22,952 bases of DNA from Streptosporangiaceae bacterium (GTDB lineage: Bacteria; Actinomycetota; Actinomycetes; Streptosporangiales; Streptosporangiaceae), in contig JASHTQ010000156.1 of NCBI GenBank assembly GCA_030040475.1, positions 1-22,952 on the forward strand. Direction: 5' to 3'. Below are positions 6,531 to 14,065 of this stretch, piece after piece. Within the stretch, counting starts at the first letter, position 1. Each line of letters begins with the position of its first letter. A program made the translations under genes and the position numbers. The notes beneath the pieces are model-generated. The model ran no database searches. It saw only the letters and a list, made by a program, of their open reading frames with translations, and was not told the origin of the DNA.

Positions 6531-7691
6531 GTGAGCACGGATTACGTTCCCGCGCGCGAGGACCGCTTCTCGTTCGGCATCTGGACGGTCGGATGGCAGG
6601 GCGTCGACGTCTTCGGCTCGGCGGTGCGGCCGCCGATGCCAGCCGAGCGGGCCGTCTACAAGCTGGCCGAGATCGGCGCCTACGGGGTGAACTTCCACGA
6701 CAACGACGTCTTCGCCTTCGACGCGACGCCCGCCGAGCGGGACGAGCGGATCGGCGCCTTCAGGAAGGCGCTGGCCGAGACCGGTCTCGTCGTGACGACC
6801 GCGACCACGAACCTGTTCGGCCACCCGATGTTCAAGGACGGGGCATTCACCGCGAACGAGCGGGAGGTCCGCAGGTTCGCGCTGGCCAAGGTGATGCGGA
6901 ACCTGGACCTCGCGGCGGAGCTCGGCGCGCAGACCTACATCTTCTGGGGCGGGCGCGAGGGCGCGGAGTCCGGCGCCGCCAAGGACATCCGGGTCGCCCT
7001 TGACCGGTACGCCGAGGGGCTGGACGTGCTCTGCTCGTACGTCCGGGAGCAGGGGTACGGAATCCGGTTCGCGATCGAGCCGAAGCCGAACGAGCCGCGC
7101 GGCGACATCCTGCTGCCGAGCGTGGGGCACGCGCTCGCGTTCATCGGCCGGCTGTCTTTCCCGGACATGGTCGGGGTGAACCCCGAGGTCGGGCACGAGG
7201 AGATGGCCGGGCTGAACTACGCGCACGGGATCGCCCAGGCGCTGTGGCACGGCAAGCTGTTCCACATCGACCTGAACGGGCAGCACGGGCCGCGGTACGA
7301 CCAGGACCTGCGGTTCGGCGCCGGGAACGTGCGCGGTGCCTTCTGGGTGGTCGACACGCTCGAGGCCGGCGGATACCAGGGGCCGATCCACTTCGACTAC
7401 AAGCCGCCTCGCACCGAGGACGACGAGGGGGTCTGGGTATCGGCCGCCGCGTGCATGCGCAACTACCTCATCCTGCGCGCGAAGGTCCGCGCCTTCCGCG
7501 CCGACCCGGAGGTCGCCGCGGCGTTGCGGGCATCGCGAACCGACCAGCTCGGCGTGCCGACGCTGGATCCCGGCGAGACCTGGCGCGACGTACGGGAGGC
7601 CACCGCAGACGCGGACGCGCTCGGCCGGCGCGGGATGGCCTACGAGCACCTCGACCAGCTGGCCCTCGAGTACCTCTACGGCGTCCGGTGA
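6531..7691 (+). CDS. xylA: Xylose isomerase
   Basis: 386 residues, the length of class I (actinomycete-type) xylose isomerases. It converts D-xylose to D-xylulose in the cytoplasm and requires divalent metal. The active-site residues are all present, with numbering two higher than the Streptomyces enzyme: H56 and D59 in NFHDND, E183 and K185 in [13 protein letters not shown]219 and H222 in NPEVGHE, D247 in [10 protein letters not shown]257 and D259 in YDQDLRFG, and D289 in HFDYKP. The GTG start at 6531 has a near-ideal AGGAAAGGA ribosome-binding site 7 bases upstream and gives the usual N-terminus; upstream in-frame ATGs lie inside a palindrome. It forms a pair with xylB and is probably controlled from the operator-like site at 6416. 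Confidence 0.96.
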   Translation: MSTDYVPAREDRFSFGIWTVGWQGVDVFGSAVRPPMPAERAVYKLAEIGAYGVNFHDNDVFAFDATPAERDERIGAFRKALAETGLVVTTATTNLFGHPMFKDGAFTANEREVRRFALAKVMRNLDLAAELGAQTYIFWGGREGAESGAAKDIRVALDRYAEGLDVLCSYVREQGYGIRFAIEPKPNEPRGDILLPSVGHALAFIGRLSFPDMVGVNPEVGHEEMAGLNYAHGIAQALWHGKLFHIDLNGQHGPRYDQDLRFGAGNVRGAFWVVDTLEAGGYQGPIHFDYKPPRTEDDEGVWVSAAACMRNYLILRAKVRAFRADPEVAAALRASRTDQLGVPTLDPGETWRDVREATADADALGRRGMAYEHLDQLALEYLYGVR

Positions 7692-7795
7692 GTAGGCTTT
7701 CGCGTTTCGCCGGGCAGCGGATGATGTGCATGGCGGTACACGAGTGAGTGGTGGTACGTCTCCGGGAGCTGCAGCGCGTCCACTCCGGTAAAAGA

Positions 7796-7828
7796 TCGGG
7801 GAGGATCCGGGCTTCGGGGAAGATCCGG
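7796..7828. repeat. Paired TCGGGGARGATCCGG direct repeat, operator-like
   Basis: Two 15-base units differ at one position (G or A at position 8) and are separated by GCT. The core TCGGGGAA is the complement of the TTCCCCGA motif seen upstream of xylA and, inverted, at 7865-7876. The 18-base spacing would place two dimers close to each other on the DNA. Confidence 0.5.
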
Positions 7829-7849
7829 TGCGTGATAGCACCCCTTTTT
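7827..7849 (+). terminator. Candidate intrinsic terminator downstream of xylA
   Basis: GGTGC, a 6-base loop (GTGATA), and GCACC form a perfect 5-base-pair stem, followed after CC by TTTTT. The stem is short but the T-tract is one of the few in this window. It lies 136 bases after the xylA stop and reads on the plus strand. Confidence 0.4.
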
Positions 7850-7864
7850 CTCCCGGAAGCCCTA

Positions 7865-7876
7865 ATCTTCCCCGAA
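7865..7876. promoter_or_regulatory. Inverted copy of the TTCCCCGA motif
   Basis: ATCTTCCCCGAA is the exact reverse complement of the 12 bases at 7813-7824, 40 bases away. Together they form a spaced inverted repeat that encloses the candidate terminator. It matches the motif at 6416-6429 in its core and in the trailing A residues. Confidence 0.45.
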
Positions 7877-7957
7877 AATGGCCTACAGATCGCACACGTG
7901 AACGATTTATCGAGGTGGACGGGACAAACGTGGCCTGGGAGGAATCGGCGGCCCGGA

Positions 7958-10240
7958 TCAGCTGTCGGAGCGGGGCATCCAGACGCGCATGGCGTGGCCG
8001 TCACGGTTGTCCCACTGGAAATACGGGATCGCGACCGCCGTGATCGGGGTTCCACGGGATCGCGGCGGTCTCGTGGTCCGCGCGGTCCTCCTCGGGACGC
8101 CCGTGCTTTCCACCGCTTCGGCGGTGACCTGTATCGTCTCCCCGACGCCCGGCAGCGTGACGCGCCGCTCGCCTAGCAGGCTGCCGGAGCGGACCGCTAG
8201 GTCGTCGACCGCGACGCCGTCGAGCTGATCGGCCTGCTCGAAGCAGTAGACCAGCGGGCCGCGCTCGATCGCCACGCAGCCGCGCACGGCATCGACGCGC
8301 CGGTCCGGGTACGTCCAGCGCGGCGTCATGTCCAGCTGCAGGGTTACCACGTCACCCGGCTGCCAGCGGCGCCGCAGCAGCAGGTAGCCCGGCGGAACCA
8401 CGGCTCGTTCCGGGTCATCGTTGACGGCGAAGCGCGTGTTGCGGCTCCAGGCAGGTATGCGCAGCGCGACCCCTCGTGTGGCGGACGGGGCCGCGTGGAC
8501 GCGCACGTGCACGGTGCCTGACCACGGGTAGTCCGTGGTCACCTCCAGGTCGAGGTCCGCGCCCGCCAGCCGGGATCCGGTGTACTGGTGGATGTACAGG
8601 CTGGTCGGCGACTCGGTGGCGAGATAGTGCTCGAGGGAGGCCGTCAGGCGCATGATGTTCGGCGGGCAGCAGGCGCAGCTGAACCAGACACGGCGCCTGC
8701 CGGGGTCGTCCTTCTCGAAGTGATCCTCGCGGCGCTGCAGCGGGTTCACGTAGAAGAACCGGTGCCCTTCGGCGGAAATGGCGGCGCCGAAGCCGTTGTA
8801 CAGCACGCGCTCCATGTGGTCCGCGTACTTGGCGTCGCCGCTGGCAAGCAGCAGCCGCCAGCTCCACTGAAAGCTCGCGATCGCCGCGCAGGTCTCGTTG
8901 TAGGCGCGGTCGGGAGGTAGCTCGAACCGGTCGCCGAAGCCCTCGTCCACGTGCCGTGACCCGTTACCGCCGGTCAGGTAGGTCTTCGCGGCCACCATGT
9001 CGTCCCAGCGGCGTGCCGAGGACTCCAGAAGCGAACGTTCGCCCATCTCGGCGGCGACATCCGTCACCCCCGCCTCCAGGTAGAGCGCCCGCACCACGTG
9101 ACCAACCTCGGTGGCCGAGGAGCGCACCGGCATGTGGTCTTGCAGGTAGCGGTGACCAAGGCCAGAATCCCCGGCCAGCCCGTAGCCGCGCTGGTCGACG
9201 AACTGGCGTGCCAGCCCGAGGTACTCGGCACGACCGGTCTCGCGGTACAGCTCGACAAGCGCGGTCTCGATCACCGGGTGCCCGTCGAGGCCCCGCTCCC
9301 GGCCGGCGAACTCGCGCACCAGGTGATTGGCGAGCTTGGTGGCGACGGCGAGCAGGCGGTCATCGCCCGCGCCGCGGCGCAGCGCGACCGCGGCCTGGAT
9401 GAGGTGACCGGCGCAGTACATCTCATGGCTCCAGGCCAGCCTGGCGTACCGCGGCTCGCCGCTGACCTGGAAGTAGGAGTCGAGGTAGCCGTCGGGCTGC
9501 TGGGCCGTCTCGAGGAGGGCGATGACCTGAGCGGCGAACGAGGCGAGTTCGGGACGCTCGCCGTGCGCGAGTTCCCAGCCAATTGCCTCCAGCGTCTTGT
9601 AGATGTCGGAGTCCATGAACACCGGCCCGCGGTATCCGGTCCCCGGCAGGGGGTCAACCGGGCCCAAGCCGATCGTCCGCCTCCCGGCCGCCATCCGGGC
9701 GGCGCTGTCGGACGGGGTGGTGCCGCCGGCTGCGGCAGGACCGTCTGCCGGATTGCTGCCGTCCGCTGGCGCAGTGCCGCGCATGGGCCTGGTCGTGCTC
9801 GCGGAGATGGTGGTGCTCGCGGGAATGCCGTCGGGGGCGGGGGGTGTGCCGTCCGGGGAGGCGGCGGCGCTCGGGGGTTGGTGACCTGCTGACCGCACCG
9901 CCAGGCGCACGTTGTCCAGGTTGCCTGCGTCCTCAAGCTGGCGCAGGGCTAGCGGGAGGCTGGCCGAAAGATTTCGGTGCTGCCAGTCGTGCAGCAGGCC
10001 CGCGTCCAGGCGGGAAACGGTGAGGGGGCGGTGCATCCCGGCGACGGCGGCGGTGGGTGCGACAGGCCCTGCGACACTGGCAGGACGCGGCTGCTCGGGG
10101 GTGCCGACCGCGCCGGCAGCGGGGGGCGCCGCGGGGCTGGCAGCGGGGGGCGCCGCGGGGCTGGCGGCGGGGGGCGTGACAACGTTGGAAGGGGATCCCG
10201 TGGCGGGCACGACGGGAGGCGGCAGTTCGGCATCGTTCAC
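7958..10240 (-). CDS. Glycoside hydrolase family 127 (DUF1680) protein, probable intracellular beta-L-arabinofuranosidase-type enzyme
   Basis: 760 residues from a GTG at 10240; an in-frame TTG at 10279 would add 13. GTG is preferred because GGAG lies 9 bases upstream and the TTG has no ribosome-binding site. GH127 enzymes are retaining glycosidases with a zinc-held cysteine nucleophile; characterised members release beta-L-arabinofuranose. The key residues are present (numbering from the GTG): a Glu in HVDEGFGDRF (433), Glu and Cys in YNETCAAIA (449, 451), and the cysteine pair in SCACCPPNIMR (524, 525). There is no signal peptide, so it acts inside the cell on imported sugars. Two low-complexity stretches are unusual: an Ala/Pro-rich N-terminus with a 24-base tandem repeat, and about 85 residues (about 117-203) inserted between NLDNVRLA and YRGPVFMDSDIYK. 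It is divergent from the lacI gene. Substrate is unproven. Confidence 0.88.
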   Translation of the reverse strand: MNDAELPPPVVPATGSPSNVVTPPAASPAAPPAASPAAPPAAGAVGTPEQPRPASVAGPVAPTAAVAGMHRPLTVSRLDAGLLHDWQHRNLSASLPLALRQLEDAGNLDNVRLAVRSAGHQPPSAAASPDGTPPAPDGIPASTTISASTTRPMRGTAPADGSNPADGPAAAGGTTPSDSAARMAAGRRTIGLGPVDPLPGTGYRGPVFMDSDIYKTLEAIGWELAHGERPELASFAAQVIALLETAQQPDGYLDSYFQVSGEPRYARLAWSHEMYCAGHLIQAAVALRRGAGDDRLLAVATKLANHLVREFAGRERGLDGHPVIETALVELYRETGRAEYLGLARQFVDQRGYGLAGDSGLGHRYLQDHMPVRSSATEVGHVVRALYLEAGVTDVAAEMGERSLLESSARRWDDMVAAKTYLTGGNGSRHVDEGFGDRFELPPDRAYNETCAAIASFQWSWRLLLASGDAKYADHMERVLYNGFGAAISAEGHRFFYVNPLQRREDHFEKDDPGRRRVWFSCACCPPNIMRLTASLEHYLATESPTSLYIHQYTGSRLAGADLDLEVTTDYPWSGTVHVRVHAAPSATRGVALRIPAWSRNTRFAVNDDPERAVVPPGYLLLRRRWQPGDVVTLQLDMTPRWTYPDRRVDAVRGCVAIERGPLVYCFEQADQLDGVAVDDLAVRSGSLLGERRVTLPGVGETIQVTAEAVESTGVPRRTARTTRPPRSRGTPITAVAIPYFQWDNRDGHAMRVWMPRSDS
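10116..10180. repeat. 24-base tandem repeat in the N-terminal part of the GH127 gene
   Basis: GCAGCGGGGGGCGCCGCGGG with trailing GCTG forms a 24-base unit at 10116-10139 and an identical one at 10140-10163; a partial, slightly changed third copy follows to 10180. On the coding (minus) strand it encodes an Ala/Pro octapeptide repeat of the type SPAAPPAA. The period keeps the reading frame. Confidence 0.88.
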
Positions 10241-10286
10241 GTACGCGGTCTCCGTGGTCTTCTGGTCTCCGTCATCCAAGGAATAG

Positions 10287-10310
10287 GTTTTCCCGATTTC
10301 CCACGGAAAC
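10287..10310. promoter_or_regulatory. Candidate operators in the GH127-lacI divergent gap
   Basis: GTTTTCCCGATTTC (10287-10300) resembles the 14-base site upstream of xylA in its GTTT and CCCGA parts. It overlaps a perfect inverted repeat, TTTCC-CAC-GGAAA (10297-10309). The block lies about 50 bases upstream of the GH127 start and 70 bases upstream of the lacI start. It could therefore control both genes, including repression of lacI by its own product. Confidence 0.45.
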
Positions 10311-10378
10311 GTAGGCTAGAGGCTGGCCGACAAGCCGTCAACAGCCCCGACCCGAACGAGAGCGCTGAGGAGAACCGG

Positions 10379-11392
10379 ATGAGGCGGGTGACGATCCGCG
10401 ACGTGGCGGTGGAGGCCGGCGTGTCCATCGGCACCGCCTCCAAGGCCCTCAACGGACAGGGCAAGCTGCGCGCGGAGACCAGGGAACGCGTCGCCGAGGC
10501 GGCACAGCGCCTCGGGTTCGCGCCGAACACGCTGGCCCAGGCCTTGCTGGCGGGGCGCTCGTTTACCGTGGGCCTGATCACCACCGACAGCTTCGGCAGG
10601 TTCAGCATCCCGGTCATGCTGGGCGCGGAGGACGCGCTCGGCACCGGCCGGGTGTCGGTCTTCATGTGCGACACCCGCGACGATCCCGAACGCGAGCGTC
10701 GCTACGTCGAGATGCTCGCCTCCCGCCGGGTGGACGGCCTGATCGTGACCGGCCGCCGGATCGAGCCGAGGCCCGCGGTCACGGCTGGGCCCGGTATCCC
10801 CGTCGTGTACGCGATGACCCAGCCGATCGGCGCGGACGGGCCCGCGGTACTACCCGACGACCTGGGCGGCGGCCGGCGGGCCGCCGAACACCTGCTGGAC
10901 GCGGGCCGGCGGCGGATCGGGCACCTCACCGGGCCGGAGCGCTTCCTTTGCGCGCGCCTGCGGGCGGCAGGTTTCGGCGCGGCGCTCGAAGCCGCGGACC
11001 TGCGGCCACACGGCGACGTGCGGTTCGGCGAGTGGAGCGAGCGCTGGGGCCGCGAGGCGGCCGGGCGGCTGCTGGCCGACCAGCCCGACACTGACGCGAT
11101 CTTCTGCGGCAGCGATCAGATCGCCCGCGGTGTCGCCGACACGCTCCGCGCCGCGGGACGCCGGATACCGGACGACGTCGCGCTCGTCGGCTACGACAAC
11201 TGGGAGCCGATGGCGCTGGCCGCCCAGCCCCCGCTCACCAGCGTGGACATGTGCCTGGAGGAGGTCGGCCGCGCCTGCGCGGAGATGCTGCTCGCCGCCA
11301 TCGGCGGCGAATCGGCCAGCGGCGTGCGCGCCGTCCCGACCCGTCTTGTCGTGCGGCAGTCGAGCCCGCCGACGGACGCGGCACGGGAGTAG
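10379..11392 (+). CDS. LacI-family transcriptional regulator, probable repressor of the pentose cluster
   Basis: 337 residues, the usual LacI-family length. The N-terminal helix-turn-helix is typical: VTIRDVAVEAGVSIGTASKALN (about 4-25), followed by a hinge helix region with PNTLAQALLAGRS. The rest is a periplasmic-binding-protein-like sugar sensor with VGLITTDSFGRF, VDGLIVTGRR, the GGRRAAEHLLDAGRRRIGHLTGP block, AIFCGSDQIARGV and VALVGYDNW. The ATG at 10379 has GAGGAG upstream (10368-10373). Its place between GH127 and the transporter genes suggests a local sugar-responsive repressor. The effector is probably a pentose or pentose oligosaccharide, but this is inference. It differs from XylR proteins of the ROK family, which control xylAB in many other bacteria. 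Confidence 0.92.
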   Translation: MRRVTIRDVAVEAGVSIGTASKALNGQGKLRAETRERVAEAAQRLGFAPNTLAQALLAGRSFTVGLITTDSFGRFSIPVMLGAEDALGTGRVSVFMCDTRDDPERERRYVEMLASRRVDGLIVTGRRIEPRPAVTAGPGIPVVYAMTQPIGADGPAVLPDDLGGGRRAAEHLLDAGRRRIGHLTGPERFLCARLRAAGFGAALEAADLRPHGDVRFGEWSERWGREAAGRLLADQPDTDAIFCGSDQIARGVADTLRAAGRRIPDDVALVGYDNWEPMALAAQPPLTSVDMCLEEVGRACAEMLLAAIGGESASGVRAVPTRLVVRQSSPPTDAARE

Positions 11393-11412
11393 CCCGCCGC
11401 CACGATTGGGGG

Positions 11413-11442
11413 TTGACGAGGCCCCTTGCGCCTCCATAACTT
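11413..11442 (+). promoter_or_regulatory. Predicted housekeeping-type promoter of the ABC transporter operon
   Basis: TTGACG (11413-11418) and TAACTT (11437-11442) are separated by 18 bases. This is the best -35/-10 pair I see in the window. It predicts transcription starting near 11449. Confidence 0.55.
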
Positions 11443-11451
11443 GGTGAGGCA

Positions 11452-11463
11452 AAGGATTTCCTT
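11452..11463. promoter_or_regulatory. Candidate operator at the start of the transporter transcript
   Basis: AAGGATTTCCTT has perfect 5-base arms (AAGGA/TCCTT) around TT. It begins about 3 bases after the predicted transcription start, a common position for a LacI-type repressor site. It shares GATTTCC with the site in the GH127-lacI gap but lacks the full TTCCCCGA core. Confidence 0.4.
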
Positions 11464-11555
11464 AGGACAAATGTCGTCAGACGGCTACATGAACAACACC
11501 CTCTGCTAACTATCGGACGAACGCGGGCCGCAGGCGCCGTGGCCCGCACCCCCCC

Positions 11556-11636
11556 GCAGCGTCGTCACGGCCTGCGGCCGACGGAGTGTCGTAATGGCCT
11601 GGGGCATGCGCAGCGTCGTCATGCCCCGGCCCGCGC
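11556..11636. repeat. 27-base tandem repeat, three copies, in the transporter leader
   Basis: Units start at 11556, 11583 and 11610 with exactly 27-base period. All share a core like GTCGTCAYGGCC (GTGTCGTAATGGCC in the second). The copies differ at several positions, so it is older than the repeat in xylB. The minus strand would read a TTLRxPQA-type nonapeptide repeat, but no gene is supported there. Confidence 0.75.
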
Positions 11637-11710
11637 TCTGGGCCGTGCCGCCACGCCGCCCGGCGTGCGCTGCGTCTAGCGCCGAAGACGTCTTGAAGGA
11701 ACCGGCACAC

Positions 11711-13036
11711 ATGAACAGAACAAGATTCGCACTTTTTTCCGCCGCGGCCCTGATCGCGGCGGCCGCCGCAGGGTGCTCGTCATCGGGCTCCTCCCCAGCG
11801 GCGACGGCGTCGGCGTCACCCGGATCGGCGAATTTCGGCGTCAACGCCACGGGGACCGTGCAGTTCTGGGCCCGCACCGTATCCAAGACCCTCGCCCAGA
11901 AGCTGGTCAGCGAGTTCAACGCCACGCACAGCAAGCTGAAGGTGAAGCTCACCCTCACCTCGATCAACGACGACACCACCTCGCTGGCGACGTCGATCCG
12001 GGCCGGCGACCCGCCGGACGTGGTGGGGCTGAACGACATCGACATGCCCACGTTCACCCGCAACGGCTCGTTCATGAACCTGACCAAGGCAATCGCCAGG
12101 CTGCCGTTCGCGAAGTACCTAAGTCCCGGCCACCTGGGGCTCGCGACCTACCAGGGCCAGGAGTACGGGCTCCCGTACTGGGCCGACCTTTCGGTGCTCT
12201 GGTACAACAAGAAGCTGTTCACCGAGGCGGGCCTGAACCCGAATGACCCGCCGACCACCTACGCGCAGATCCTGTCCGACGCGCAGAAGATCAACAAGCT
12301 CGGGCACGGCATCAACGGCTTCACGTTCGCCGGCGACTGCGAGGGCTGCCTGGGCTTCACCGTGCAGCCGGGCATCTGGGCGTCGGGGAGCTACCTGACG
12401 ACAGGCCCGATCGGCAACCAGAAGGCCACCATCACCGGCAACCAGGCGCTGATCCAGGCGCTGACCCTCTACCGGGAGCTGTGGACCCAGCACCTGGTGC
12501 CCGACAACGACCGCACCGACGACGGGCCGACCTGGGGCCAGGACTTCGTGGCGGGCAAGATCGGGATCATGCCCGGCGGTTACGGGCAGGTCGAGGACAT
12601 CGCCACGCCCGCCGAGCTGGCCAACTTCGCAGACACCCCACTGCCGGGTACGGACGGCGGCTACAGCACGTTCGACGGCGGCGACGACTTCGCGATCCCC
12701 GCGGCGGCCAAGAACCCGTCCGGTGCGTGGGAATTCATCACCTGGGTGCTGCAGCAGGCCCAGCAGGAGCAGTACCCGGATCTCGGCGCGACCCCGATCC
12801 GCACCGACCTGCTGACGCCGGCCTACTCGGCCGCGCACCCGGACGACGCGGTGGCGCTGAAGGCCCTCGCGCGCGGTTACGCGCCGGTCGGCCTGATCTA
12901 CAACCAGGCGTTCAACGTGCCGCAGGGACCCTGGTTCCAGATGTTCACCACCGCCGTCTACGACGGCAACATGACGCTAGCTCTGCAACAGGGGCAGTCT
13001 GGCTTCACACAACTTCTCCAGCAGGCAGCGTCGTAG
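11711..13036 (+). CDS. ABC transporter sugar-binding lipoprotein
   Basis: 441 residues. The N-terminus is a lipoprotein signal peptide: MNRTRF, a hydrophobic core, and the lipobox AAAGC with the lipidated Cys at 22, followed by a Ser/Ala-rich linker. The mature part is a family 1 solute-binding protein for sugars: TVQFWARTVSKTLAQKLVSEF, DPPDVVGLNDIDMPTF, YGLPYWADLSVLWYNKKLFTEAGL, and GAWEFITWVLQQAQQEQ are typical. It sits outside the membrane and delivers sugar to the permease pair. The ATG at 11711 is chosen because it starts the signal peptide and has AAGGA about 10 bases upstream. It is first in a transporter operon; the permease gene follows after 18 bases. The ligand cannot be read from sequence; the context suggests a xylose- or arabinose-containing sugar. 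Confidence 0.92.
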   Translation: MNRTRFALFSAAALIAAAAAGCSSSGSSPAATASASPGSANFGVNATGTVQFWARTVSKTLAQKLVSEFNATHSKLKVKLTLTSINDDTTSLATSIRAGDPPDVVGLNDIDMPTFTRNGSFMNLTKAIARLPFAKYLSPGHLGLATYQGQEYGLPYWADLSVLWYNKKLFTEAGLNPNDPPTTYAQILSDAQKINKLGHGINGFTFAGDCEGCLGFTVQPGIWASGSYLTTGPIGNQKATITGNQALIQALTLYRELWTQHLVPDNDRTDDGPTWGQDFVAGKIGIMPGGYGQVEDIATPAELANFADTPLPGTDGGYSTFDGGDDFAIPAAAKNPSGAWEFITWVLQQAQQEQYPDLGATPIRTDLLTPAYSAAHPDDAVALKALARGYAPVGLIYNQAFNVPQGPWFQMFTTAVYDGNMTLALQQGQSGFTQLLQQAAS

Positions 13037-13054
13037 CGAGGTGACGCGTCGTTA

Positions 13055-14065
13055 ATGATCACTGACCAGTCCGGCCCGCGGGACGCCACCGTCCCGCGGG
13101 CTGGGCCCATGAGGCCCGGACCCGTCTGGGCGTCGGCGGTCGGCCGCGTCCTGTGGGGCCGGACCCTGCGGGCGAGGCGCACCCGGACCGGGATGATCCT
13201 GATATCGCCCGCCTTCGCGCTCGTCGCGGTGTTCGTGCTGTTCCCGCTCGGCTTCGCCGTCTACATCTCGCTGACCGACTGGCCGCTGATCGGCCCCTAC
13301 CACTTCATCGGCGGCCGCAACTACAGCGATCTGGTCCACGATCCCGTGTTCATCCACTCGGTCCTGTTCACCCTGCTGTACACCGCGATCGTCACCGGGC
13401 CGATCCTCGTCCTCGGCTACGCCATGGCGGTCTTCGTCCGGGCCAACCGCCGCGGCAGCGTGGTGTTCCGCACCGCGTTCTTCCTCCCGTTCATCGTCGG
13501 GCTCGCCACCGAGAGCTTCATGCTGCTGCTCGAACTGCAGCCCGACTCCGGCGCGATCGACGCGGTCCTCGGCAAGCTGGGCCTGGCCAGCGCGTCCACC
13601 GCGTGGACCGTGCATTACGGTCTCGCGCTCGGCGCGATCTGCGTGTTCGTGGTCTGGTTCGCGTCCGGCCTGACGATGATGATCCTGATGGGCGGGATGC
13701 AGGGCATCCCGGCCGATCTCTACGAGGCCTCGGACGTCGACGGCGCCACCTGGTGGCAGAAGGAGCGCCGGATCACCATCCCGATGCTGCGCCGCAGCAT
13801 CGCGCTGAGCCTCATCATCTCGGTCATCGGCTCGTTCCTCGCTTTCAACCAGTTCTTCATCCTCACCGAGGGCGGCCCGGGCACCAGCACCGAGCCGATC
13901 GTGATGTGGATCTACCAGGAGGCGTTCATCGCCTACCACCTCGGCTACGCCACGGCGGGCGCGATCGCCCTGGTCGTCGTCGTGGGTATCGTCAGCGCCG
14001 CCCAGTTCTACCTGCTCCGAGACGACGACACCAACCCGAAGAGCCGCCTGGGGAGGCGCAGATGA
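13055..14065 (+). CDS. ABC transporter permease, MalF type
   Basis: 336 residues. This is the first inner-membrane permease subunit of a CUT1-type carbohydrate importer. After a basic, Pro-rich N-terminus (about 1-45) it has six hydrophobic segments, starting near MILISPAFALVAVFVLFPLGF (47-67). The cytoplasmic EAA loop that contacts the ATPase is present at about 224-243: EASDVDGATWWQKERRITIP. The TDW motif after the first segment and the TEGGPGTSTEPI segment near the end are family hallmarks. GAGGTGA lies about 10 bases before the ATG. The stop overlaps the next gene by four bases (ATGA), so the two permeases are made together. Confidence 0.93.
   Translation: MITDQSGPRDATVPRAGPMRPGPVWASAVGRVLWGRTLRARRTRTGMILISPAFALVAVFVLFPLGFAVYISLTDWPLIGPYHFIGGRNYSDLVHDPVFIHSVLFTLLYTAIVTGPILVLGYAMAVFVRANRRGSVVFRTAFFLPFIVGLATESFMLLLELQPDSGAIDAVLGKLGLASASTAWTVHYGLALGAICVFVVWFASGLTMMILMGGMQGIPADLYEASDVDGATWWQKERRITIPMLRRSIALSLIISVIGSFLAFNQFFILTEGGPGTSTEPIVMWIYQEAFIAYHLGYATAGAIALVVVVGIVSAAQFYLLRDDDTNPKSRLGRRR

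Larger units (their letters stand above)
7692..7957. other. Convergent gap between xylA and GH127 with repeated operator-like motifs
   Basis: This 266-base gap separates two 3' ends. It contains a 15-base direct repeat with one mismatch, TCGGGGAGGATCCGG (7796-7810) and TCGGGGAAGATCCGG (7814-7828), at an 18-base period. An inverted copy of the core, ATCTTCCCCGAA, lies at 7865-7876. A small terminator-like hairpin lies between them. No coding region is convincing. Promoter-type repeats between gene ends are unexpected. Confidence 0.6.
11393..11710 (+). other. Long leader and promoter region of the ABC transporter operon
   Basis: This 318-base gap between lacI and the binding-protein gene holds no convincing gene. 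It contains a good sigma-70-type promoter (11413-11442), an inverted repeat just downstream of the predicted transcription start (11452-11463), and a triplicated 27-base repeat (11556-11636). The predicted leader is about 260 bases, long for an actinomycete. An in-frame upstream ATG at 11594 exists, but it would bury the lipoprotein signal peptide and so is unlikely to be used. Confidence 0.6.

Noticed and set aside
6327..7895. A long open frame of 522 codons on the minus strand opposite xylA
   Set aside because: It is antisense to a xylose isomerase with every active-site residue intact, has Arg/Val/Gly-rich composition typical of GC-rich shadow frames, and matches no family I know.
11556..11636. 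Possible CRISPR-like array
   Set aside because: The three 27-base units are directly adjacent and diverged, with no unique spacers, and no cas genes are nearby.
11594..11710. Longer N-terminus of the sugar-binding lipoprotein
   Set aside because: It would place 39 residues before a perfect lipoprotein signal peptide. The ATG at 11711 has a good ribosome-binding site.
13052..13939. 295-codon minus-strand frame opposite the first permease
   Set aside because: It is a Glu/Asp/His/Arg-rich shadow of a clear permease gene.
13153..14061. In-frame extension of the second permease upstream of 14062
   Set aside because: It overlaps the first permease in another frame and is Arg/Pro/His-rich without membrane segments. 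The ATGA overlap start gives a normal MalG-type protein.
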